Shown: one piece after another, positions 6,946-13,208 of the stretch
How positions within the stretch are numbered: position 1 is the stretch's first letter
Layout of the letters: every line of letters begins with the position of its first letter
Source: Gemmatimonadota bacterium
Lineage (GTDB): Bacteria > Gemmatimonadota > Gemmatimonadetes > Gemmatimonadales > GWC2-71-9
NCBI GenBank assembly: GCA_029863245.1
Contig: JAOTVV010000035.1
Location: forward strand, 1-32,218
Direction: 5' to 3'
Length of the DNA: 32,218 nt
Program-made: the position numbers and the translations under genes
Notes under the pieces: generated by a model
What the model saw: only the letters and a program-made list of their open reading frames with translations
What the model was told of the DNA's origin: nothing
Databases searched by the model: none

Positions 6946-8895
6946 ATGGAAGAGAAGCTGCAGACCCTGCTCAGGGAGAAGCGGACCTTTCGGCCCCCGC
7001 GCGAGTTCACCCGAGCGGCCCATGTGGGGAGCAAGGCGATCTATAAGGAAGTCTCCTCCAAGCGACTGCGCTTCTGGGCCAACCAGGCCCGGGAGCTGAC
7101 GTGGTTCTCCAAGTGGAAGAAGGTCCTGGAGTGGAAGCCACCCCATGCCAAGTGGTTCGTGGGAGGGAGGCTGAACGCATCGGTGAATTGCCTCGATCGT
7201 CACATCGATACGGCCACGCGGAACAAGGTGGCGATCCTGTGGGAGGGCGAGCCCGGCGACCGACGCGCCATCACGTACTGGGAGCTGTATCGCGACGTCA
7301 ACCGGTTCGCCAACGCGCTCAAGAGCCTCGGCGTGAAGCGCGGTGACCGCGTGGCCATCTACCTCCCCATGATCCCGGAAGCCGTCGTGGCCATGTTGGC
7401 CTGCGCGCGGATCGGGGCGCCGCACTCCGTTGTGTTCGGCGGGTTCGCCGCCCACGCGCTCCGCGACCGGATCAACGACGCCAAGGCCAAGGTGCTCATC
7501 ACGGCCGACGTCGGCTACCGGCGTGGGCAGCAGGTGCTGCTCAAGCGCAATGCCGACCAGGCGGTTGCCGAAACGCCATGCATCGAGCACGTCGTGGTGG
7601 TGCGACGCGAGGAAGCGCCAAGCACCCAGATCCACATGGAACCGGATCGCGATGTCTGGTACCACCGGCTGATGGCCGACGCGGAGGCGTACTGCAAGCC
7701 GGCGGTGCTCGATGCCGAGCACATGCTCTTCACTCTCTATACGTCCGGGACCACCGGGAAGCCCAAGGGTATCGTCCACACGACGGGCGGCTACATGACG
7801 CAGGCCGTCGCGACCACGCGGTGGGTGTTCGACCTCAAGCCCGAGGACGTCTACTGGTGCATGGCCGACATCGGGTGGATCACCGGTCACACCTACGTGG
7901 TCTACGGTCCACTGGCACTCGGCGCCACGGCGGTGATCTACGAAGGTGCGCCCGACTGGCCGGATCGGGATCGCGTGTGGGACATCGTGGAACGGTACGG
8001 CGTGACGGTGTTCTACACAGCCCCAACCGCTATCCGGGCCTTCATGAAGTGGGGCCCCGAGCACCCCAAGAACCGCGACCTGTCCTCGCTCCGGCTCCTC
8101 GGCACCGTGGGAGAGCCGATCAATCCGGAGGCCTGGATGTGGTACCACCGGAACATCGGCGGCGAGCGGTGCCCGATCGTCGATACGTGGTGGCAGACCG
8201 AAACCGGCGGGATCATGATCACCCCGCTGCCCGGGGTCACGACCACCAAGCCGGGATCGGCCACCATCCCTTTCCCGGGGATCGAGGCGGAACTGGTCGA
8301 CGCCAACGGCAAGCCGGTCAAGGTGGGCGGCGGCTATCTGGTGATGACCAGTCCGTGGCCTGGCATGCTCCGTACGATCTACGGCGACGACAAGCGATAT
8401 CGGGAGCAGTACTGGAGCCGGTTCCCTGGCAAGTACTTCACGGGGGACGGTGCCAAGCGGGATGAGGACGGCTACTTCTGGATTCTCGGGCGCGTGGACG
8501 ATGTGTTGAACGTGGCGGGCCACCGGATCGGGACCATGGAAGTCGAGAGCGCCCTGGTCTCACACCCGTCCGTCGCAGAGGCGGCAGTGGTGGGCAGGCC
8601 GCACGACGTGAAGGGTCAAGTGTTGGTGGCGTTCGTCATTCTGCGCTCGGGACACCACGCGAGCCCGGCGCTCCTGGACGACCTCGAGGAACATGTCGTC
8701 ACGGAGATCGGGGCGATTGCGCGCCCCGAGGACATCATCATCACTGCCGAGCTCCCCAAGACCCGGAGCGGTAAGATCATGCGGAGGCTGCTCCGCGACA
8801 TCGCGACCGGAACCGCCCTGGGCGACGTCACCACGCTGGCCGACCCTGCCGTGGTGGCGGCCCTCAAAGAGAAGTACGAGGCGAACGAGAGTTAG
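6946..8895 (+). CDS. acs: Acetyl-CoA synthetase (AMP-forming)
   Basis: This 649-residue enzyme, a normal Acs length, makes acetyl-CoA from acetate, ATP and CoA through acetyl-AMP. The adenylate-forming core motif [11 protein letters not shown] lies at about 265-275. The acetate-pocket and hinge regions are present ([28 protein letters not shown] with the hinge Asp). The C-terminal A10 lysine is K610 in [11 protein letters not shown], the equivalent of the Lys acetylated by Pat in Salmonella Acs (K609), so acetylation control is possible. GAGG precedes the ATG. It is monocistronic and its stop overlaps the convergent VKOR-like gene by four bases. It supports growth on, or salvage of, acetate. 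Confidence 0.97.
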   Translation: MEEKLQTLLREKRTFRPPREFTRAAHVGSKAIYKEVSSKRLRFWANQARELTWFSKWKKVLEWKPPHAKWFVGGRLNASVNCLDRHIDTATRNKVAILWEGEPGDRRAITYWELYRDVNRFANALKSLGVKRGDRVAIYLPMIPEAVVAMLACARIGAPHSVVFGGFAAHALRDRINDAKAKVLITADVGYRRGQQVLLKRNADQAVAETPCIEHVVVVRREEAPSTQIHMEPDRDVWYHRLMADAEAYCKPAVLDAEHMLFTLYTSGTTGKPKGIVHTTGGYMTQAVATTRWVFDLKPEDVYWCMADIGWITGHTYVVYGPLALGATAVIYEGAPDWPDRDRVWDIVERYGVTVFYTAPTAIRAFMKWGPEHPKNRDLSSLRLLGTVGEPINPEAWMWYHRNIGGERCPIVDTWWQTETGGIMITPLPGVTTTKPGSATIPFPGIEAELVDANGKPVKVGGGYLVMTSPWPGMLRTIYGDDKRYREQYWSRFPGKYFTGDGAKRDEDGYFWILGRVDDVLNVAGHRIGTMEVESALVSHPSVAEAAVVGRPHDVKGQVLVAFVILRSGHHASPALLDDLEEHVVTEIGAIARPEDIIITAELPKTRSGKIMRRLLRDIATGTALGDVTTLADPAVVAALKEKYEANES

Positions 8896-9341
8896 GCGGC
8901 GGTGCCTCGGGTGGCGGCGGGCCGCCCCATGGCTCGAAGGCCGAGCACCGCCGCTACCAGGATGCTGGCGATGATCACGGCCGATGCCACGCACCAGCGG
9001 CACCATGCGTGAATCACCGCCGCCTCCAGATAGGTGAGATAGGCGCTGTAGACCACGCCGACGGCGGCGACGAGCACGAGACCCACGGTGGGCTCACGTC
9101 GCTCCTGCCAGCGAGGTTGCAGGCCGAGCAGACTGAGCGCCAGGAGCACCAGGTACGCAAGCATCCCGAAAAAGGCCACCGGGATGCCGAGCAGCTCCGC
9201 ATACTCGGAGAGCTGGACGACCTCGCACCCACCGTCACCGCAGACCAGCGCGCCCAGCAGACCGACCTTCCACAGCCAGAGATAGAGCGAGATCAGGAAG
9301 CCGACGAGCCCGAGCACGGCGGCAACCATTCTGTGCTTCAC
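8892..9341 (-). CDS. Vitamin K epoxide reductase (VKOR) family protein
   Basis: A 149-residue membrane protein with four to five helices and the two redox pairs of VKOR: loop cysteines C34 and C39 (CGDGGC) and the quinone-site CXXC C114-C117 (CRWC). Bacterial VKOR homologues replace DsbB: they reoxidise a periplasmic thioredoxin-like oxidase and pass electrons to quinone. Here the partner is directly upstream, as the DsbA-like gene overlaps it by four bases. The loop pair is spaced C-x4-C, shorter than in several described homologues. It is last of the three-gene unit 10311-8892. Confidence 0.93.
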   Translation of the reverse strand: MKHRMVAAVLGLVGFLISLYLWLWKVGLLGALVCGDGGCEVVQLSEYAELLGIPVAFFGMLAYLVLLALSLLGLQPRWQERREPTVGLVLVAAVGVVYSAYLTYLEAAVIHAWCRWCVASAVIIASILVAAVLGLRAMGRPAATRGTAA

Positions 9342-10006
9342 CTCGCAGTGGCTCCCTCGGCCCGACGCACCAGCGCGACCACGCTGTCATAGGAGATCGA
9401 GCCCGCCACCAGCAGACCGCCGATCAGGAAGCTGGGGGTGGAGTTCACGCCGACGGTCATGCCCTCCTCCCGACCCGCGGCGATCTGCGCCGCGTAGCGA
9501 TCCTCGTCGACGCAGTCCTCATACTGCTTCATGTCGAGCCCAATCGCCTCGGCGTACTGCTCGAAGCGTCGAGCCGGCCGGCGGTCCCGCACCCAGGCCT
9601 GCTGGCCAAAGTAGAGCTGATCCGCCATCTCCCAGAACCGTCCCTGTTCGCCGGCGCATGCCGCCGCCATGTGCGCCGCCGGAGACTGGGAATGCCCGGG
9701 CAGGGGGAAATCACGATACCGAAGCCGAACCCGACCCGTGGCGACCAGGCGCTGCTTGATGTCCGGTAGGGTCAGGATGGCGAAGTGCGCGCACGCGCCG
9801 CACTCGAAGTCGGCGTATTCGACAATCTCCACCGCCGCGGAATCGCTCCCGAGCACGTGGCCGGGAAATGACGTCGCACTCACTGGGGTCGGCCCGACCT
9901 CGACCGCAGAGCCGTCTGTGCGGGCCATCCAGATCGCCGCCGCGCCCACCAGGGCGATGACGCCGAGCACGACATAGAACGGCTTCAGATTCATCGACTG
10001 CGCCAT
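9338..10006 (-). CDS. DsbA-like thiol:disulfide oxidoreductase, membrane-anchored
   Basis: 222 residues: a short cytoplasmic start, one N-terminal membrane helix (about 9-27, uncleaved anchor or signal), then a thioredoxin fold with the insert helical domain of DsbA/DsbG-type proteins. The active site is CGAC (C69-C72, in FECGACAHF) and the cis-Pro loop is STPSFLIGG. It should form or shuffle disulfides in exported proteins and be recycled by the VKOR-like protein next to it. ATG 10006 has GAGGAG just upstream and overlaps the end of the small acidic gene by 16 bases; M5 is a weaker alternative start. Confidence 0.93.
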   Translation of the reverse strand: MAQSMNLKPFYVVLGVIALVGAAAIWMARTDGSAVEVGPTPVSATSFPGHVLGSDSAAVEIVEYADFECGACAHFAILTLPDIKQRLVATGRVRLRYRDFPLPGHSQSPAAHMAAACAGEQGRFWEMADQLYFGQQAWVRDRRPARRFEQYAEAIGLDMKQYEDCVDEDRYAAQIAAGREEGMTVGVNSTPSFLIGGLLVAGSISYDSVVALVRRAEGATAR

Positions 10007-10311
10007 GGCTCCTCATCGTCGTCGTCGGGGCCAAGCTCCACGCCGTCAGCCCCGAAATCCAAGTGCTCCATCTGCCGGCGGGCCCGATCGACCAGCCGTC
10101 GATTGCGCGCCGCTTCCGGCGAATCGTAGGTACAGCGAACCTCGTAATGAAACAGCTCGCTGCGGGCATCGCCCATCAGCTTCAGGAGCTCCGGGCCACC
10201 CCGCAGGAGGCTCCCGTCGGCGTCCAGCTCCCGGATCCGGGCCGCCAACCCCCTCAGCAAGTCCCGTAGTCTGGCCGTGCGAGACTCCTCGTCGTACGTG
10301 GGCTCCGACAT
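9991..10311 (-). CDS. Small acidic hypothetical protein, first gene of DsbA/VKOR unit
   Basis: A 106-residue soluble protein, not recognised. It is rich in charged helix-forming residues (TARLRDLLRGLAARIRELD; RRLVDRARRQMEHLD) and ends in an acidic tail (DDDDEEPWRSR). It has one Cys and no signal peptide. ATG 10311 is chosen because AGGAG lies seven bases upstream; an in-frame ATG at 10326 lacks this. It overlaps the DsbA-like gene by 16 bases, so it is co-translated with the disulfide pair, but nothing in its sequence says what it does there. Confidence 0.75.
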   Translation of the reverse strand: MSEPTYDEESRTARLRDLLRGLAARIRELDADGSLLRGGPELLKLMGDARSELFHYEVRCTYDSPEAARNRRLVDRARRQMEHLDFGADGVELGPDDDDEEPWRSR

Positions 10312-10454
10312 ACTGCTGCTCCTCATTGGAGGGTCGTGACCTGGTCAGAGTAATGTAGCCATCGTCGAGTCGGTTTGCGCGCCTCCCGTCAGGTGTTTAT
10401 CTTTCTCGGCTAAGGATGTCTTGCTCCATTTTTGAAGCCATCGGAGTATACTAC

Positions 10455-10712
10455 ATGGGAAAAAACAGTCCGAAGCACGACGGGTCGACCGCCCTCGAGA
10501 AGGCGCGCGACGAGCTGTACAGCCACATCCTGCGGTGCGGCGTCCTGCAGGCGACGCCGGAGCACCAAAAGGAGTGGTTTGACGACACGATCGAATACAT
10601 GTCCGAGCGGTATCCCCTGACGGAATCCCATCTCGAGGCTCTGCGAGCCCTCGGTGAGCGGTACTGTCAGCCCGTGATCGGCCATGGCCCGGCAGTGACC
10701 GCCGGCAGTTGA
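10455..10712 (+). CDS. Hypothetical 85-residue protein
   Basis: Not recognised. A small soluble, predominantly helical protein (ALEKARDELYSHILRC; HQKEWFDDTIEYMSERYP; ESHLEALRALGERYCQP) with two Cys. Start ATG 10455 has CGGAG eight bases upstream; an in-frame ATG at 10416 has none. It sits alone between divergent and convergent neighbours and is followed at once by a strong Rho-independent terminator, so it is its own transcription unit. Regular codon usage, the ribosome site and the terminator support a real gene. Confidence 0.72.
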   Translation: MGKNSPKHDGSTALEKARDELYSHILRCGVLQATPEHQKEWFDDTIEYMSERYPLTESHLEALRALGERYCQPVIGHGPAVTAGS

Positions 10713-10741
10713 CCGCCGCATCCCCGTCCGGTAGCCAGGAT

Positions 10742-10771
10742 ACCCCGCTCGGCCCGCGGGGTTCTTTTTTT
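10742..10771 (+). terminator. Rho-independent terminator after the 85-residue gene
   Basis: Seven-base arms ACCCCGC (10742-10748) and GCGGGGT (10756-10762) enclose a seven-base loop and are followed by a T-rich tail through 10771 (TCTTTTTTT). It closes the plus-strand unit and lies just before the convergent gene ending at 10787. Confidence 0.85.
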
Positions 10772-10786
10772 GACTGCGGTGATGGT

Positions 10787-11251
10787 TTACCGGCGTGTCC
10801 GTCGCCAGCGGACCCGAAACCCCGCAGACGCGCGCACCCCACCGGCCAGCCCCGCTTCCACGAACCAGCCGCTCCGCCCCCCGGGCGCCGTTTCCACTCC
10901 CACCAGCACCACCACGTACTCCACGAATTCGTCCTGGGTCGCGCCGACAGTGACGCCGCCACCAGCGTACGGGGCGAGCCCGCGGCGGCGAAACGGATTG
11001 AGGTGGTACGACACCACCAGCTCGACCCTGCCAGCCAGCGCCCCTTCCCGATCACCGACATTGGCGCTGATCCCGATGCGCGCTCGACCGCGGCTGCGCA
11101 AAGCGAACCCCATGCCGCCACCGACGAACGTCGAATCGGCAAAGGCCGCGAGGCCCTGAACCTGCCACTCCCGCGCCTGTCCTTGCAGTCCCGTCACGGC
11201 CAGCGTGAGGAGGCCCACGACCACGAGTGCGCTACGCAAGCTCGAGCTCAT
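10787..11251 (-). CDS. Small exported protein, probable outer-membrane beta-barrel
   Basis: 154 residues with a clear signal peptide (MSSSLRSALVVVGLLTLAV, cleavage near GQA). The rest alternates short Gly-rich amphipathic strands (FVGGGMGFALRS; RIGISANVGDREGALAG; APYAGGGVTVGA; GWFVEAGLAGGVRASA), the pattern of small outer-membrane barrels. No named family is recognised. The start ATG 11251 lies 20 bases inside the end of the OsmC gene; the frame is open upstream but that part is antisense or overlapping. It is last in the 12707-10787 run. Confidence 0.7.
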   Translation of the reverse strand: MSSSLRSALVVVGLLTLAVTGLQGQAREWQVQGLAAFADSTFVGGGMGFALRSRGRARIGISANVGDREGALAGRVELVVSYHLNPFRRRGLAPYAGGGVTVGATQDEFVEYVVVLVGVETAPGGRSGWFVEAGLAGGVRASAGFRVRWRRTRR

Positions 11252-11648
11252 GGTTGACGCGAATGTCCGGGGCGAGCGAGTGCACCACGGAGCAGTACTT
11301 CTCGAGTGAAAGGGCCACCGCCCGCTCCGCCTTGGCACGGTCCAGACCCTCGCCGGCCAGTCGGTAGCGAAACCGAATGGCGATGTAGCGACGCGGTTCG
11401 TCATCACGTCGTGTTCCCTGAACCTCGACCGTCAGCGTCTCCAGACCGACGCGCATCTTCTTCAGCATCACGACGACGTCGGCGGCCGAGCAGCCGGCGC
11501 AGGCGAGAAGCAGGGTGAGCATCGGGCTCGGTCCGGCTGCCCCGTCGCCGTCGATCGTCACGCTCGGCGTCGATGGATCGATCCCGCCGCCCGTGAAACG
11601 CAGCCGCTCTCCGGCCCACTCCAGTCGCACCGCCCGTTCCTGCGGCAT
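11232..11648 (-). CDS. OsmC family protein
   Basis: A 138-residue cytoplasmic protein of the OsmC/Ohr fold. The two family cysteines are visible: one in the helix CAGCSAADVVVMLKK and one in EKYCSVVHSL. OsmC/Ohr proteins reduce organic hydroperoxides with this Cys pair, but the subgroup with SPMLTLLLACAGC looks more like the broad OsmC/YhfA-type than classical Ohr, so peroxidase activity is only likely. It starts one base after the stop of the upstream barrel gene and overlaps the downstream one, so it is firmly inside the operon. Confidence 0.9.
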   Translation of the reverse strand: MPQERAVRLEWAGERLRFTGGGIDPSTPSVTIDGDGAAGPSPMLTLLLACAGCSAADVVVMLKKMRVGLETLTVEVQGTRRDDEPRRYIAIRFRYRLAGEGLDRAKAERAVALSLEKYCSVVHSLAPDIRVNHELELA

Positions 11649-11649
11649 C

Positions 11650-12153
11650 TCACCTCCACCGTCGGGTCGTGAGTCCGATCATGAATCGATGTCGATCGAA
11701 CGCGTCCATCGCATGATACTCCAGGAGCCAGCTCACCGGATCTCGCACGCGCACCTCGAACCCGACAGCGAGCTGGATCCACACACCGGGGCATCCGGGG
11801 TCCTGCCCGCACAGCTCGCGACCGAACAGGCCGAGCCCCGTACCGACGTAGGGGACGACCACCTGCACGTCATCGACAAACCGGTACACCAGCTCGAGGC
11901 TGGCCACGTAGGTGTTGTCGTCGCCCAGGAATCCGAGATCACCGGATGGCCGCAGTCGGAGCCGACAGGTGAACAGATGCCCAACGTCGAGGGCCATCGA
12001 GACGATCGCCTGACCTGGTCCGTCGAAATCCACACCACCACGGGCGCTGAATCCGTACAGGCCGATGTCGGTTCGCGGTTCTTGCGCCTCGAGGGGGGTG
12101 AACCCCAACGCGAGCGGGAATAACCACCCCAACACCGCCGTGCGAGAACACAT
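11650..12153 (-). CDS. Exported protein, probable outer-membrane beta-barrel
   Basis: 167 residues with a signal peptide (MCSRTAVLGWLFPLALGF, cleavage near EAQ). The mature part has alternating strands (LYGFSARGGVDFDG; VPYVGTGLGLFG; VWIQLAVGFEVRV; SWLLEYHAMDAF; RFMIGLTTRRW) as in small porin-like barrels, and a Cys pair in ELCGQDPGCPG that could form a disulfide. ATG 12153 is chosen for its AGGAG site; ATG 12159 overlaps that site. No named family is recognised. It lies between the phosphatidyltransferase and OsmC genes. Confidence 0.7.
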   Translation of the reverse strand: MCSRTAVLGWLFPLALGFTPLEAQEPRTDIGLYGFSARGGVDFDGPGQAIVSMALDVGHLFTCRLRLRPSGDLGFLGDDNTYVASLELVYRFVDDVQVVVPYVGTGLGLFGRELCGQDPGCPGVWIQLAVGFEVRVRDPVSWLLEYHAMDAFDRHRFMIGLTTRRWR

Positions 12154-12155
12154 GC

Positions 12156-12707
12156 TCATCTCCTGCGGGACGTGCGAAGCGTACGGGCAGCTCGCGTATA
12201 GTCGGCAATCGCGTACACGGAGATCGCCGCGGTGGCCCACGCCAACGGACGCAGCAGGTCGGACCCGGCGAGAAACGCGAGCAGCGTGAGCAACTGGCCC
12301 ACCGTCACGGCCTTGCCACCCGCGCGTGCCGGTAATGTGGTCGGCTTCCGCAGCGCCCACGTCGCAGCGAACGCCAGCATGGCTACGAGATCGCGCAGCA
12401 ACACACCGATGAGCTCGAGCGGCCCGAGCACCCCGCTGCGGAGCACGACCACGAACGCCAGCACCACGAACGTCTTGTCGCAGACCGGATCGAGCACGAC
12501 GCCGAGTCGTGAGCCACCGATGCGCCGGGCCCAGATCCCGTCGACGAAGTCGCTGGCCGCCGCCACGATCAGCACGATCAGGCGCACGCGCAGGTCGGGC
12601 ACCACGAGAAACACCACGGACAACGGCAGCCGCAGGGCAGTGAGAAAATCGGGAGCCCGAACAAACGATCTTGGTTGCCGCCCGCTGCTGACGCCGGTAC
12701 CTTCCAT
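12156..12707 (-). CDS. CDP-alcohol phosphatidyltransferase family protein
   Basis: 183 residues, several membrane helices, and the CDP-alcohol phosphotransferase motif D-x2-DG-x2-AR...G-x3-D-x3-D: DFVDGIWARR, then GVVLDPVCDK. All catalytic Asp residues are present. The stretch between AR and the second Gly is seven residues (RIGGSRL), one shorter than the usual eight. The family makes phospholipid head-group links such as phosphatidylglycerol-phosphate; which alcohol is used here cannot be told. ATG 12707 lies only 30 bases from the divergent cyclic-nucleotide-domain gene. It is first of a four-gene run that also makes two envelope proteins and OsmC. Confidence 0.88.
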   Translation of the reverse strand: MEGTGVSSGRQPRSFVRAPDFLTALRLPLSVVFLVVPDLRVRLIVLIVAAASDFVDGIWARRIGGSRLGVVLDPVCDKTFVVLAFVVVLRSGVLGPLELIGVLLRDLVAMLAFAATWALRKPTTLPARAGGKAVTVGQLLTLLAFLAGSDLLRPLAWATAAISVYAIADYTRAARTLRTSRRR

Positions 12708-12737
12708 ACTCTTCACACGCTCGGGGCCGGAGGGATC

Positions 12738-13196
12738 GTGGACACCGCCCTGCTCAAACAAGCTGCCATCTTTGCGGATCTGGAGGACGCCGAGTTGGAC
12801 CGCATCGGCGAACTCTGCAAAGAGCAGCGCTTCAAGTCCGGCCAGACCATCTTCAAAGAAGGTGCGCCGGGCAATCGCCTCTTCATCATCGCTGCGGGCG
12901 AGGTGCGCGTATCCCGGCAGGTACCCGGCTCGGGCGAAGAGGCCCTCGCCGTCCTCAAGCAAGGCGCATGCTTCGGCGAAATGGCCGTGTTCGATCGCTC
13001 GGAGCGATCGACCGACGCCATTGCCAACACCGACTCGACGCTGCTCACCATCGAGCGATCCGACTTCGAGATCCTGCTGGACTTCGACCGGGACCTCGCC
13101 TTCAAGGTGCTCTGGAGCGTCGTGCGTCTCCTCTCCCAGCGGTTGCGCACCACCAACGAGAACCTCCGCTCCTTCCTCGCCATGTCGATGTTCTGA
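12738..13196 (+). CDS. Stand-alone cyclic nucleotide-binding domain protein
   Basis: A 152-residue protein consisting of a single Crp-like cNMP domain: LFIIAAGEVRVSR begins the beta roll, and the phosphate-binding cassette is FGEMAVFDRSERSTDA (about 79-94), with the Gly-Glu and an Arg present. A helix follows (FKVLWSVVRLLSQRLR), but there is no DNA-binding domain and no fused enzyme. GTG 12738 is chosen because GGAGGG lies just upstream. It may bind cAMP, cGMP or another nucleotide and act through a partner protein; similar one-domain proteins are common in Deltaproteobacteria and Gemmatimonadota. It converges on the M16 peptidase gene with a 12-base gap. Confidence 0.88.
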   Translation: MDTALLKQAAIFADLEDAELDRIGELCKEQRFKSGQTIFKEGAPGNRLFIIAAGEVRVSRQVPGSGEEALAVLKQGACFGEMAVFDRSERSTDAIANTDSTLLTIERSDFEILLDFDRDLAFKVLWSVVRLLSQRLRTTNENLRSFLAMSMF

Positions 13197-13208
13197 TCGC
13201 CCACCGGC

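Noticed and set aside
6877..8523. Minus-strand open frame of 548 codons
   Set aside because: Antisense to acs, with His/Arg/Pro-rich text typical of a shadow frame and no motif.
10421..10452. TTGCTC and TATACT as a promoter for the 85-residue gene
   Set aside because: The spacer is 20 bases and the predicted start would fall after the ATG; TATACT lies in the ribosome-site-to-ATG spacer.
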